Positions 44,889-54,101 of a stretch of 64,000 bases of DNA are shown here, piece by piece. Position 1 is the stretch's first letter; each line of letters starts with the position of its first letter. The translations under genes and the position numbers were made by a program. The notes beneath the pieces are model-generated. The model saw only the letters and a program-made list of their open reading frames with translations, was not told where the DNA came from and made no database searches. Where the stretch lies: positions 1 through 64,000 of the forward strand of contig JASMLY010000080.1 in the NCBI GenBank assembly GCA_030748455.1, given 5' to 3'. The DNA comes from Phycisphaerales bacterium. GTDB taxonomy: Bacteria; Planctomycetota; Phycisphaerae; Phycisphaerales; SM1A02.

Positions 44889-45924
44889 CCCCAATAACAA
44901 TTGCCCGTACGCTAGTGGTCAAGCGCCCTTTGGAGATGTGGTACTGAGTTCTCGAGCAAGATTCGCTCGTAACCTTGAAGGCTTTCCCTTTGTGAATCGA
45001 GCAACAGCAAGTGATTGCGAGGAAGTCGAAACACTTGTGGCACCAGCATGCTCCTCTGAAACAGCAGCAGAGCGTCTTGAATCTATCCCATTTAGAGATT
45101 TTTGTGAAACTGATAGAGCAATGTGTGTTGAGAGACACCTCATCTCAGAACAATTTGCCTCATCTACCCACCCTCATACACTCCTTGTTGGACCTGAACT
45201 TTCACGAAGTGTGATGGTAAACGAGGAAGATCATCTTCGTATTCAATGCATCCAACCAGGGCTTCAACTTCAAGAAGCGCATCACGCTGTTTCTGAACTC
45301 GATCACCGATTAGAAGATTGTGTAGCGTATGCCTTTCATGATGAACTAGGATTTCTAACTGCTTGCCCCTCAAACCTAGGAACTGGCGCGAGGTTTAGCG
45401 TACTATTGCACTTGCCGGGTTTAAAGATAACGAAAGGGTTCGCTCAACTCCACAATGCCTGTGTTGGGATGTCAATCGCAATTCGTGGATATCACGGCGA
45501 AGGATCAAACACAATCGCTGATCTGTACCAGTTGAGTAATCAAGTAACACTCGGGTATAGCGAAGATGATCTACGCATTTTACTTGAAGAAAAGTTCCTG
45601 CCTATAGTTATTGAAAGTGAACGAAACGCGCGTACTAGGATTATTAAAGAGTTTTCATCTAAACTTGATGATCGTGTATTCAGAGCACAAGGCATTTTAG
45701 AAAATGCACGCTTACTCTCAGTAGAGGAGTCTATGGATTGCCTTGGTAGAATTCGCCTTGGAGTTAGCCTTGAACGGATACGGGATATTGAAATCAATAC
45801 AGTCAACCAACTCTTCATTGAAATCCAAAAGGGCCATTTACAACGTCGTTTTGGAACTGATCTCAGTGATTCTCAGTTACAAGAACAACGTGCCATTCTT
45901 GTGCAAGAAAAACTCACTGCCTGA
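44878..45924 (+). CDS. mcsB: Protein arginine kinase McsB
   Basis: Phosphorylates arginines of client proteins, tagging them for ClpCP. The 348-residue guanido-kinase-type enzyme has SSRARFARNLEGFPF, VNEEDHLRIQ and the catalytic cysteine in TACPSNLGTGARFSVLLHLPG. The RGYHGEGS segment resembles the family's phosphoarginine-binding RGxxGE. Directly coupled to mcsA and to the glutamyl-Q synthetase gene. Confidence 0.96.
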   Translation: MKIDPNNNCPYASGQAPFGDVVLSSRARFARNLEGFPFVNRATASDCEEVETLVAPACSSETAAERLESIPFRDFCETDRAMCVERHLISEQFASSTHPHTLLVGPELSRSVMVNEEDHLRIQCIQPGLQLQEAHHAVSELDHRLEDCVAYAFHDELGFLTACPSNLGTGARFSVLLHLPGLKITKGFAQLHNACVGMSIAIRGYHGEGSNTIADLYQLSNQVTLGYSEDDLRILLEEKFLPIVIESERNARTRIIKEFSSKLDDRVFRAQGILENARLLSVEESMDCLGRIRLGVSLERIRDIEINTVNQLFIEIQKGHLQRRFGTDLSDSQLQEQRAILVQEKLTA

Positions 45925-46850
45925 TGGGACGCCGATCTCGTTTAGCCCCCTCTCCAACAGGCGCACTGCACCTTGGAAATACGTGCACGTTTTTCATCAA
46001 TTGGGCCTTGGCAAGACAAAACAATTGGGAACTCATCCTTCGAATGGAAGACCTTGTTGGTCCACGAATTGATCGTTCTACAATTAATGATACGTTGCAG
46101 TTACTCTCGTGGCTAGAACTAGATTGGGATGGAGATATGATCCTCCAAAGTGAGAATCTTACGCCCTACCGTCAAGAAATAGAACGGTTGCGATCTGTAG
46201 AAAAAGTGTACCACTGCGACCTATCAAGAAAAGAAATTGAGCTCGTTGCAAGTGCCCCACATGCAGACGATCCGTTTGGGAAAGAGTACATTCGCCCAGA
46301 TGATGTCAACGCACACAACAGCACTTGGAATGGAAGTCCTACAAATTGGCGATTTATCGTTTCAGATGGACCGCACATCGTACAAGATAGACTTCGAGGT
46401 ACGATTGCGTACCAACATCTTGATGATTTTGTTGTTTGGACACGTACCGACATGCCAGCGTACCAACTTGCCGTTGTTGTTGACGATGCACGAGAGGGCA
46501 TTACCGATGTCGTGCGTGGAAGCGATTTGCTTGAATCAGCTGCGTGGCAAGCACAACTATATAAACAACTAGGAACCAACCCACCGAATTGGTGGCACCT
46601 CCCACTCGTGATCGGTGAAGATGGCAGACGGCTAGCAAAACGACATGGAGACACACGGTTACGCACCTATCAGAACGAGGGGCTTTCCCCACACAAAATC
46701 ATCGGTCTTGTTGCGAAGTGGTGCCACCTGATCGATTCTCGGGCTTCCCTTTCTGCGAATGAGTTTCTCAGTGTATTTGACATTTCAAAAGTACCTGTAG
46801 AAGATATCGTTTACACTGAAGAAGATACACAATGGCTTCACGAATCCTAG
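45924..46850 (+). CDS. gluQ: Glutamyl-Q tRNA(Asp) synthetase
   Basis: Attaches glutamate to queuosine at the anticodon wobble of tRNA(Asp). It is a truncated class I synthetase of 308 residues: HIGH-type APSPTGALHLGN, LELDWDGDMILQSE, VVDDAREGITDVVRGSDLL, and KMSKS-type GRRLAKRHGD. E. coli GluQRS has a CxC...Y...C zinc site; here only one Cys (YHCDLS) remains, so the zinc site is lost. The start overlaps the mcsB stop by 1 bp. queD and queE elsewhere in the window support queuosine synthesis. Confidence 0.93.
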   Translation: MGRRSRLAPSPTGALHLGNTCTFFINWALARQNNWELILRMEDLVGPRIDRSTINDTLQLLSWLELDWDGDMILQSENLTPYRQEIERLRSVEKVYHCDLSRKEIELVASAPHADDPFGKEYIRPDDVNAHNSTWNGSPTNWRFIVSDGPHIVQDRLRGTIAYQHLDDFVVWTRTDMPAYQLAVVVDDAREGITDVVRGSDLLESAAWQAQLYKQLGTNPPNWWHLPLVIGEDGRRLAKRHGDTRLRTYQNEGLSPHKIIGLVAKWCHLIDSRASLSANEFLSVFDISKVPVEDIVYTEEDTQWLHES

Positions 46851-47323
46851 CCCTACTACTGAGTGCTTTTGCCCTCTGCAACTGCGACGCATCACCGAAG
46901 CAAACGACCGTTGAGGTATTGATTGCGAACGAGACCTTTACGCTCGAACTATCAACAGATACACCTTCAAGAGTACACGGGTTAATGGAGCGAACTGCAT
47001 TGCGGAAAGATGGTGGGATGCTTTTCGTATTTACTGATGCTGCAGAACGCTCTTTTTGGATGGCAAATTGCTTCATCAACATTGACCTCATTTTCCTAGA
47101 TTCAAGAGGAACGATTACTGCGACGCATGAGATGAAAACTGAAACACCAAGAGGCGAGGAAGAATCTCAATGGGAGTATGAAGGAAGGCTCAAAAAGTAC
47201 TACTCTCACGGCCCTGCTCGTTTTGCAATTGAACTTTGCGAAGGATCCATTCGCCGTTTAAAGCTCAAACCTAATGAGCATATCCCACTGAATTTACAAC
47301 AGTTACGCCGCATAGCCCGATAA
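46832..47323 (+). CDS. DUF192 family lipoprotein
   Basis: The 163-residue protein has a short signal ending FALCNC, a possible lipobox, then a DUF192 domain: VEVLIANETFTLELSTDTPSRVHGLMERTAL, GGMLFVFTDAAERSFWMANCFINIDLIFLD, and a C-terminal RFAIELCEGSIRRL. DUF192 proteins are small beta domains of unknown function. It overlaps gluQ by 19 bp, so the kdsA-mcsA-mcsB-gluQ-DUF192 group reads as one operon. Confidence 0.9.
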   Translation: MASRILALLLSAFALCNCDASPKQTTVEVLIANETFTLELSTDTPSRVHGLMERTALRKDGGMLFVFTDAAERSFWMANCFINIDLIFLDSRGTITATHEMKTETPRGEEESQWEYEGRLKKYYSHGPARFAIELCEGSIRRLKLKPNEHIPLNLQQLRRIAR

Positions 47324-47479
47324 CCACAATTCTTGCCTGCATAAACCGAATAGCCCGTTTCTCTCATACTTGAAACCACGAGCCTGAGGCAAATTTCTCT
47401 TTATGTAGCCCTCTGCATCCGAGGAAATGAGAGAACTTGTTCCAAACTCGCTTCTCTTTATGTGAACGAAGTGCTTGCT

Positions 47480-48649
47480 ATGTATCGACCGACTATTTAT
47501 ATCCCAACGACGATGAAAACGCAACGGATTACATCTGCTCAATTCCTTTGTACATGGGCAGGGTCTACACCTCCAAAATGTACCTCTGAACTGAGCGACA
47601 ACATTGATGCTGCAATCATTCAAGCAGAGAGTGTAGAAGAACTCCTGACCTACCTTCCAGTACTTCTTGAATTGCATGCGAGGAGCATCCCTACTCTCCT
47701 GCTTTGTGATCATGTCGGGCACCTCGGCGAACTACTCAAGGAACTCGATTTGACACAAGCACGGTTCCAAACTGATGGGGCAACCGTTTCAGGGATCGTA
47801 TTTGGAATGTTACAACGTGAAGATGAACTTTCTATTTTAAGAAGCAAAGTTGGATTAATCTCAACACTTCGAACCACCCTACAAGAGGATATTGACCAAC
47901 TGACGAGTGATTTGAATTCTGCCGCAACATTGCAACAGGAATTCATGTCGAACCACACAGAACAACTCCATGGGATGTATTTCAACACACTCTGGAGACC
48001 AACTGGCGTAGTAAGTGGAGATATGTATGACATTACGAAACTTGACGATACATACATTTCCTTCTTCCTCGCGGATGCAATCGGGCATGGCATCCCAGCG
48101 GCAATGCTTGCGATGGCTATCTCCAAATCACTCGCTGCTTGTCGCCTCCAACCAGATGGGACATTTACGTCGCCTGCTGAGGTGATGGACACGTTGAACC
48201 AAGCTATTTTAGATCGCAACGGTACAACAGCACGATTTGCAACTGCAATGTACGGGCTTCTCAATTGCAAAACACGAACGCTACAGATTGCAGGTGCAGG
48301 GCACCCTTCCGCGCTCTGGATCAAAGACGGTGGTACGTTTGAACTCATAGAATCAGGTGGGCCACTTCTAGGTGTCTTCCCAGATTCTACGTTCCCGCAA
48401 CAAACAATCTCATTATCTCAACATGATCGAGTTGTGTGCTATTCAGATGGGTTTGAAGACGCACTTGAGAGTTCATCACCGAGTGATGTACTTCCTTCAC
48501 ATGCCCAGAAGATGTTTGAAATCAGCCAAAAAAATACAAACATCGTGAAACAAGTCGGTCATATTCTAGATGGGCAACGTACACACCATGACGACCTTAC
48601 GATGCTTTGTTTGCACGCCGCTGAAGTACCAGCAAAAGTAGCAGCCTAG
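47480..48649 (+). CDS. SpoIIE/RsbU-type PP2C serine phosphatase with degenerate receiver-like N-terminus
   Basis: A C-terminal SpoIIE/RsbU phosphatase domain (about residues 155-385) has VVSGDMYDI (Asp metal ligands), FLADAIGHGIPAAML, AGHPSALWI...ESGGPLLGVF and VVCYSDGFEDALE. A coiled-coil-like helix (about 115-155) precedes it. Residues 1-110 have the alternating pattern of a receiver domain but no clear phosphoacceptor Asp. It should dephosphorylate a STAS protein in a partner-switching circuit. The start is uncertain (GTG 47462, ATG 47480, ATG 47513). The 156-bp upstream gap shows no clear promoter. Confidence 0.9.
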   Translation: MYRPTIYIPTTMKTQRITSAQFLCTWAGSTPPKCTSELSDNIDAAIIQAESVEELLTYLPVLLELHARSIPTLLLCDHVGHLGELLKELDLTQARFQTDGATVSGIVFGMLQREDELSILRSKVGLISTLRTTLQEDIDQLTSDLNSAATLQQEFMSNHTEQLHGMYFNTLWRPTGVVSGDMYDITKLDDTYISFFLADAIGHGIPAAMLAMAISKSLAACRLQPDGTFTSPAEVMDTLNQAILDRNGTTARFATAMYGLLNCKTRTLQIAGAGHPSALWIKDGGTFELIESGGPLLGVFPDSTFPQQTISLSQHDRVVCYSDGFEDALESSSPSDVLPSHAQKMFEISQKNTNIVKQVGHILDGQRTHHDDLTMLCLHAAEVPAKVAA

Positions 48650-48719
48650 CCGTACGTCGCTAGTATTCTTTCATCACCTACCATCGCTTGCACTGCCTAG
48701 GGTGAGAGCATCGAGATGC

Positions 48720-49334
48720 TTACTTCTTGTGCATTCTTCGCACAACTTGCACGATCGTCCGAGCGAGAATGTCTGTTTCAATGTTGACGCGCATCCCAAC
48801 TTGAAGCGATCCGAGTGTGGTTTCTGTGAGCGTTGTTGGAACGAGTGCAACATCGAACGAATCATCCTGTACCGATGCGATCGTGAGCGAGACGCCATCG
48901 ATGGTAATAGAACCCTTGGGAATGACGACGTCAGTGTCAATCCCGTTCAAAGAATATCGAATTCTTGTTTCAATCTCTTCTTGAGAGCTCACATCTACTA
49001 CCTCAACTGTGGCATCGATATGACCTTGCACTTGATGCCCACCGAGAAATCCATCAGCACGTAATGCTCTCTCAAGGTTGACGGAAGTTCCCGTCTCGAG
49101 GCCTCCTAAGGTGGTTTGGTTCAGTGTTTCAGGTACAACATCAAATGAGAGCTCGAAACCTTCTTCTACCTGAGAGAAATCTACGACAGTGAGGCAACAA
49201 CCACTGACACAGATCGACTCCCCTAGACAAGGTGGAGTTTCCCACGGGCAGCAGAAAATGGTCAACTTTGACCCTGCTCGAGTCGGTGTATGACTTCGAA
49301 TAGTTCCGATTTTTTGTACTAATCCTGTAAACAT
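48720..49334 (-). CDS. ribE: Riboflavin synthase alpha subunit
   Basis: Makes riboflavin from two 6,7-dimethyl-8-ribityllumazine molecules. The 204-residue protein contains two tandem lumazine-binding beta barrels: MFTGLVQKIGTIRSH...SGCCLTVV...E..NQTTLG, then GGHQVQGHIDATVEV...SITIDGVSLTI...LTETTLGSL. No FMN riboswitch was recognised upstream. It is divergent from the PQQ-repeat gene across 98 bp. Confidence 0.97.
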   Translation of the reverse strand: MFTGLVQKIGTIRSHTPTRAGSKLTIFCCPWETPPCLGESICVSGCCLTVVDFSQVEEGFELSFDVVPETLNQTTLGGLETGTSVNLERALRADGFLGGHQVQGHIDATVEVVDVSSQEEIETRIRYSLNGIDTDVVIPKGSITIDGVSLTIASVQDDSFDVALVPTTLTETTLGSLQVGMRVNIETDILARTIVQVVRRMHKK

Positions 49335-49432
49335 GGAATGATTCCTTCAGTTGGACTTGACGCAATAGGTCCGCTCTTCGATACTGCTCAATTCAGCATT
49401 CTATGTTTGTCTGCTGAGAATGGAGATCCTAG

Positions 49433-50605
49433 ATGCGCAAGATACCGTTTGTTTCCTTACTCGCCACTGTTGCACTCGCAACAACTTCTGCTTTATCAGA
49501 TGGAAAGACAGATACACCAGCCTCAATGGGTACAACGCACGGGGTGAATCTTCAAGATTTACGAGAAATTTCGTACAGAATTGATTGGGTCAACCAAGAG
49601 ACTGCAGCAGATTTACACCTTGCAACACTCACCGATTCAAAGTTATATGCGATAGATACGTTCGATCACCTCGTATGTTACGACCTCAAGAATGGGAGTT
49701 GGCTCTGGTCTACGCCTGTGGGGAATCGCATCTACGCCCTACTAGGAATCAATGCCAACGAAGAAGCTCGCCAAGTGTATGTGAATGCCGATGGGGCAGT
49801 GTATGCATTTGAATCTGACACTGGGATGCTCCCTACGTTTACAGACAACCCAATGAAGGATGCTACAGATAAACCAGTTCAAAAATTACGTTGGTCTGCA
49901 AATACGCCCGCGATCTTGTCAGGGAGTACACTGCTCTATGGGTCTAGGAATGGAAACCTAGTCTGGCATGATTGCAGCATAGGGTTTTCTTCTCGAACGT
50001 ATTCAATTGCAGACTCGATGCAGATCGCACCTACAATCAGCGGAGACATTGTTGTTGCAACAGGTGGCAAAGGTTCTGTTGCAGCAATTGACCTCAAAAA
50101 TTCAAGATCGCTTTGGCTAATGGAACTGCTTGACGCAATCGTAGTATCCCCCACGATTAACCATGGTACTGTGTATATTGCTGGGACAGACCAGTACCTT
50201 CGTGCAGTCGATTTGTACACCGGAAGACCTCGATGGAAATATCTCACAACTGCGGAGTTAGTTGATGCTCCAGTCGTTATAGACGATGCGCTCTACCAAC
50301 AAATCCCTGGAGCAGGGCTCACCTCTTTTTCTGCATTCGCACCAGATATCACTGGCGAAAAAAGATGGACTTCTCCAAAAGTTACAGGGAATGTGATCAC
50401 GACTACAAAAGATGACCGGCTCCTCTGTTGGGATGCAAAAGCACGAGTTCTTCAGGTAGTCGACCCAAAGCATGGCTCGGTTACCTACACCATGGCACTC
50501 CCCTTAGTGCAAACATTACTTGTCGATTCTCTCATAGGCGGTAATTTGTACCTTGTCACAGATGACGATGCAATCATCAAACTCATACCCCGACTCAGCA
50601 ACTAA
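49433..50605 (+). CDS. Secreted PQQ-like beta-propeller repeat protein
   Basis: A signal peptide (MRKIPFVSLLATVALATTSALS) precedes a seven- or eight-bladed propeller with PQQ/WD-like blades: YAIDTFDHLVCYDLKNGSWLWSTPV, VYAFESD, GNLVWHD, GSVAAIDLKNSRSLWL, YLRAVDLYTGRPRWKY. It resembles BamB and PQQ-binding domain proteins, but no PQQ or dehydrogenase motifs were seen. Probably an extracytoplasmic binding or scaffold protein. It lies 17 bp upstream of purH, on the same strand. Confidence 0.87.
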   Translation: MRKIPFVSLLATVALATTSALSDGKTDTPASMGTTHGVNLQDLREISYRIDWVNQETAADLHLATLTDSKLYAIDTFDHLVCYDLKNGSWLWSTPVGNRIYALLGINANEEARQVYVNADGAVYAFESDTGMLPTFTDNPMKDATDKPVQKLRWSANTPAILSGSTLLYGSRNGNLVWHDCSIGFSSRTYSIADSMQIAPTISGDIVVATGGKGSVAAIDLKNSRSLWLMELLDAIVVSPTINHGTVYIAGTDQYLRAVDLYTGRPRWKYLTTAELVDAPVVIDDALYQQIPGAGLTSFSAFAPDITGEKRWTSPKVTGNVITTTKDDRLLCWDAKARVLQVVDPKHGSVTYTMALPLVQTLLVDSLIGGNLYLVTDDDAIIKLIPRLSN

Positions 50606-50622
50606 CGAGGATTTGTCCTTCG

Positions 50623-52203
50623 ATGACAACGTCGCAATCGATTCACCGAGCTTTGATTTCTGTCAGTGACAAAGCTGGCGTCGTAGATTTTGCTCGAACT
50701 CTACATGACAACGGAGCTGAACTCATTTCAACAGGTGGCACTGCGAAAGTGCTACTCGAAGCCGGTTTACCTGTTACTCCAGTGGATGCAGTCACAGGCT
50801 TTCCAGAAATGCTTGACGGGCGAGTAAAAACACTCCACCCTCTCATTCATGGTGGATTACTCGGGCGAAGAGACAATCCACAGCACGTGCAAGCGATGTC
50901 TTCGTACAACATCGAACCAATAGATTTAGTGTGCATTGACCTCTACCCATTTGAGCAGACGATCACAGATACAACAGTCACTGAACTTGAAGCAATTGAA
51001 CAAATTGATATTGGCGGTCCTGCCATGATTCGTTCTGCGGCAAAGAACTTTGAGTTCGTCACAGTTGTAACCAACCCATCGCAATATGCACTGCTCTATG
51101 CAGACTTTGCAATGACAGGTGGAAAAATTACTGCTGAACTTCGTCGCGATTTAGCAACTGCAGCGTTCTCTCGTACGGCTGAGTATGACACGATCATCAG
51201 TTCGTGGATGCAAGGCGAAGAACCCGATGCGCCAACCCACATGCAAATCAATGGGCAACTCGAGCAAACCCTACGGTATGGAGAAAATCCCGATCAAACT
51301 GCGTCGCTGTACAGAGATACCTGTGTGCAAGGTCCAAACGTTGTTACCGCAAGTGTCGTTGCAGGAAAACCATTGAGCTACAACAATTTGTTTGATGCAG
51401 CAGCCGCCCTCGAGGTCGTTTTGGATCTACACGCCTATGCGAACAAACCTGCTGCTGCCATCATCAAACACACCAATCCTTGTGGTGCAGCATTTGGTTC
51501 TGACCTCACAGATGCCTTCACACGAGCTTGGAGGGGCGATCCACTTGCAGCATTTGGAGGCATTGTCGCCTTAAGTGGCCCTGCCACTGAAGATGTCGCG
51601 CACCAAATCGTTCACGGGGACAAATTCCTCGAAGTGATTGTAGCACCCACCTTTACGGAAGGGGCAAAGAGAATACTCTCTGACCGCTGGAAAAATGTAC
51701 GCCTTCTTGAAGTTGGTGATGACCCAAGACCCACGCATCTGCAACAGGTACGATCTGTCGCTGGTGGTTTTTTACTCCAAAGCACAACGCCAACCACTGC
51801 CAAAACGGATCAATGGGAGGTGGTTACTGGGCCTGCGCCTTCTACACAAATGCTCGACGATGCTGCGATTGCTTGGATTACCTGTTCGCACCTGAAATCG
51901 AACGCGATCTCAATCGTTGCTGATGGTTCCCTGATCGGAGGAGGGATGGGACAAGTTGATCGAGTCTCTGCTGCAAAACTCGCAATTGAGCGAGCAGGTG
52001 CCGCACTGACAGATGCGAAGACTCCTGTTGCTGGATCTGACGCATTTTTCCCATTCCCTGATGGACCACAACTGCTCATCGATGCGGGTATCAAATGTAT
52101 CGTGCAGCCAGGGGGAAGTGTCAGGGATCAAGAAACGATCGACGTATGCGAGCAAGCGCAAGTCACACTGCTCCATACAGGGATGAGATGTTTCAGGCAC
52201 TAG
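50623..52203 (+). CDS. purH: Bifunctional AICAR formyltransferase/IMP cyclohydrolase
   Basis: The last two steps of IMP synthesis. The N-terminal cyclohydrolase domain starts ALISVSDKAGVVDFARTLHDNGAELISTGGTA and includes TPVDAVTGFPEMLDGRVKTLHP. The C-terminal AICAR transformylase domain holds YGENPDQTASLY, NNLFDAAAALEVV, the catalytic Lys-His in KHTNPCGAA and the DAFFPFPDGPQLLIDAG end. Length 526 is typical. The stop overlaps that of the convergent HNH gene by 11 bp. Confidence 0.97.
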   Translation: MTTSQSIHRALISVSDKAGVVDFARTLHDNGAELISTGGTAKVLLEAGLPVTPVDAVTGFPEMLDGRVKTLHPLIHGGLLGRRDNPQHVQAMSSYNIEPIDLVCIDLYPFEQTITDTTVTELEAIEQIDIGGPAMIRSAAKNFEFVTVVTNPSQYALLYADFAMTGGKITAELRRDLATAAFSRTAEYDTIISSWMQGEEPDAPTHMQINGQLEQTLRYGENPDQTASLYRDTCVQGPNVVTASVVAGKPLSYNNLFDAAAALEVVLDLHAYANKPAAAIIKHTNPCGAAFGSDLTDAFTRAWRGDPLAAFGGIVALSGPATEDVAHQIVHGDKFLEVIVAPTFTEGAKRILSDRWKNVRLLEVGDDPRPTHLQQVRSVAGGFLLQSTTPTTAKTDQWEVVTGPAPSTQMLDDAAIAWITCSHLKSNAISIVADGSLIGGGMGQVDRVSAAKLAIERAGAALTDAKTPVAGSDAFFPFPDGPQLLIDAGIKCIVQPGGSVRDQETIDVCEQAQVTLLHTGMRCFRH

Positions 52204-52843
52204 TGTCAGGTGTAGTTTCTTTTAACTCAACAGTCCAGTACGCGTTATTCAAAAAGGTCTTCCACGACTGATATTGTTTTTTCCCGATACGTATTCGCAG
52301 TGATTCGCACTTTGCCGGCTTAAATGGCTTTCTGATGAGTGCCATCCCTGCTTGCCTAGGGGTTCTTCCACCCTTTTTGGTATTACATTTCAAACAGGCA
52401 CACACTAAATTCGTCCAAGAGTTGCCGCCACCTTGCACACGTGGCACAATATGATCAAGGGTGAGATCTGATGAAGAAAAGCGTTTCCCACAGTATTGAC
52501 AGTTGTTTTTATCTCGTGCATACAGGTTTCTTCGTGTTAAGCGAACCTGTGGCTTAATCACTTTATCAAAGGCGAGGAGTCGAATGATTTTGGGGACCGC
52601 GATCTCGATTGAGGGGAGTTGTACCCATGCGTGCTGTGTTGGCTCAAACTCTTTTTGCATTTGTGCAACATCGATCCAATTTTCTAGGTCGTACGTTTCC
52701 CAGTGACCTGCTTCTACGGAAAGAATCTCTGCTGCTTCACGACAGAGCAATGTGAATGCTTCTCGGGCTGGGATGACTCGTACAGCACTATACCCCTTGT
52801 TGAGGACTAACACCTTGTGATCTAAAGCCATTGCGTGTGTCAT
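52193..52843 (-). CDS. HNH endonuclease domain protein
   Basis: The 216-residue protein begins with a common HNH-associated N-terminal segment (VLVLNKGYSAVRVIPAREAF) and carries a C-terminal HNH domain: NCQYCGKRFSSSDLTLDHIVPRVQGG...CLKCNTKKGGRTPRQAG, with both Cys pairs and the DH of the active site. Proteins of this type are widespread and solitary; some derive from 5-methylcytosine-type nucleases, but the role is not known. ATG 52843 has aggg upstream; ATG 52831 is an alternative. Confidence 0.9.
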   Translation of the reverse strand: MTHAMALDHKVLVLNKGYSAVRVIPAREAFTLLCREAAEILSVEAGHWETYDLENWIDVAQMQKEFEPTQHAWVQLPSIEIAVPKIIRLLAFDKVIKPQVRLTRRNLYARDKNNCQYCGKRFSSSDLTLDHIVPRVQGGGNSWTNLVCACLKCNTKKGGRTPRQAGMALIRKPFKPAKCESLRIRIGKKQYQSWKTFLNNAYWTVELKETTPDTSA

Positions 52844-52907
52844 CTGTACGATACCCTATGCGTATTTGTAACAGATTTTGTGCAATATAAAGGGGTCGTG
52901 TAGGTAT

Positions 52908-53483
52908 TTATTGGGGAGATCCGTGTACGGTCAGTGGTGTTTGTGGGGATGAACCCTGCTCTGCAGAGAGGAGTTCGACTCCTAAGGGCATGCGTTTTCC
53001 GTCCCCGTCGTAGGGTATATTGTCTTCGTCGATAATTTTTTGTATCGCCATAACACCTTCGATCAACATCTCTGGCCTGGGAGGACAACCCGGCACGTAC
53101 ACGTCGACTGGTAGAAACTGATCGATACCCTGAACAACTGCGTACGTGTCGAACACGCCGCCTGTTGAAGCGCAAGCGCCCATTGAAATGACCCACTTGG
53201 GTTCTGCCATCTGGATGTAAATTCGTTGGAGGACTGGCATCATCTTCACAGATACCCTGCCAGCGACGATCATCAGATCTGCCTGACGAGGGCTGAAGCG
53301 AAACACCTCTGCTCCAAATCGTGCGAGGTCGAACCGGCTCGATGCTGTTGCCATAAGTTCGATCCCACAGCAGGCAGTTGCAAAAGGCATTGGCCAAACG
53401 CTTGATCGGCGAGCCCAGTTGATGACTCTGCTCATTTGTGTCGTAAGGTAACCGTCGACTGGAATGGCTTCTTCGAGACCCAT
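52908..53483 (-). CDS. nuoB: NADH-quinone oxidoreductase subunit B
   Basis: Carries cluster N2 of respiratory complex I. The cluster cysteines are visible: [20 protein letters not shown] and [10 protein letters not shown]. The 191-residue length is normal. The gene stands alone, with no nuoA or other nuo genes adjoining. nuoC is 8.4 kb away on the opposite strand. Complex I gene scattering is seen in some lineages but not in most. Confidence 0.96.
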   Translation of the reverse strand: MGLEEAIPVDGYLTTQMSRVINWARRSSVWPMPFATACCGIELMATASSRFDLARFGAEVFRFSPRQADLMIVAGRVSVKMMPVLQRIYIQMAEPKWVISMGACASTGGVFDTYAVVQGIDQFLPVDVYVPGCPPRPEMLIEGVMAIQKIIDEDNIPYDGDGKRMPLGVELLSAEQGSSPQTPLTVHGSPQ

Positions 53484-53566
53484 GTTCTTTATATGATACA
53501 GGCTGCCACAACAAACGGGTGAAGTGTGACAGCCAGTGATACAAGTACATGTTCTATTCGGCTTTC

Positions 53567-53977
53567 TTACGCTGCGTGACCAAATGGAGCACTCGTTGCC
53601 CCACCGATCGTGAAGAGTCGATCCAATCGCATCATTTCAAAGAGTTCTTGAAGGTGGCTCGTGAGACCCACAATTGAAGTCTCTGCTTTGCATTGCTCAG
53701 CTGTGTTCCGAACATCTATGCACATCCCTAAGCCAAGACTGGAAATGAATTGCACTTCACTGAAGTCTAAAACTAAGTGCTTCACTTTCGTCCCACATTC
53801 ACGAAGTTTCGCATTGACAGAGTTTGCAATGACTGCTGCTTCACGCTCACCGATTCTTGGTCCGACAAATGTCGCGTGAACTGTCCCGTTTTTAAAGGTC
53901 GTTTCGACAAAGAGCGATCGTTTCTTTGGAGTACTGCTTTTCTTATTGATTCCGTTCATGTTGGTGTAGTCGGTCAT
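53567..53977 (-). CDS. STAS-domain protein
   Basis: The 136-residue protein has a basic linker (about 1-25) and a STAS domain with [29 protein letters not shown]; the Ser of FISSLG is the likely phosphorylation site. It belongs to the anti-anti-sigma class. The start is ATG 53977 with ggag seven bases upstream. No kinase or phosphatase is adjacent; the RsbW-like kinase at 29238 and the SpoIIE phosphatase at 47480 are candidate partners. Confidence 0.88.
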   Translation of the reverse strand: MTDYTNMNGINKKSSTPKKRSLFVETTFKNGTVHATFVGPRIGEREAAVIANSVNAKLRECGTKVKHLVLDFSEVQFISSLGLGMCIDVRNTAEQCKAETSIVGLTSHLQELFEMMRLDRLFTIGGATSAPFGHAA

Positions 53978-54101
53978 TTTGTTGCTCCACTTTGGTTTGC
54001 TACCTAGAAAACCGTAAGAAATTGAAAATCTTTCAAAATACATCAAAAAAGCCACACCTTGGGGACCCGCAGAAGCGATTCATTCATTGGGAATTTTTGA
54101 C

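Noticed and set aside
47395..47462. Repeated tctctttatgt motif about 57 bp apart upstream of the phosphatase gene
   Set aside because: Two short copies, no further copies and no known regulator site; probably chance.
47303..47722. 139-codon minus-strand frame with a plausible-looking C-terminal segment
   Set aside because: It overlaps the DUF192 stop and the strong SpoIIE phosphatase gene on the other strand, and no family was recognised; treated as chance.
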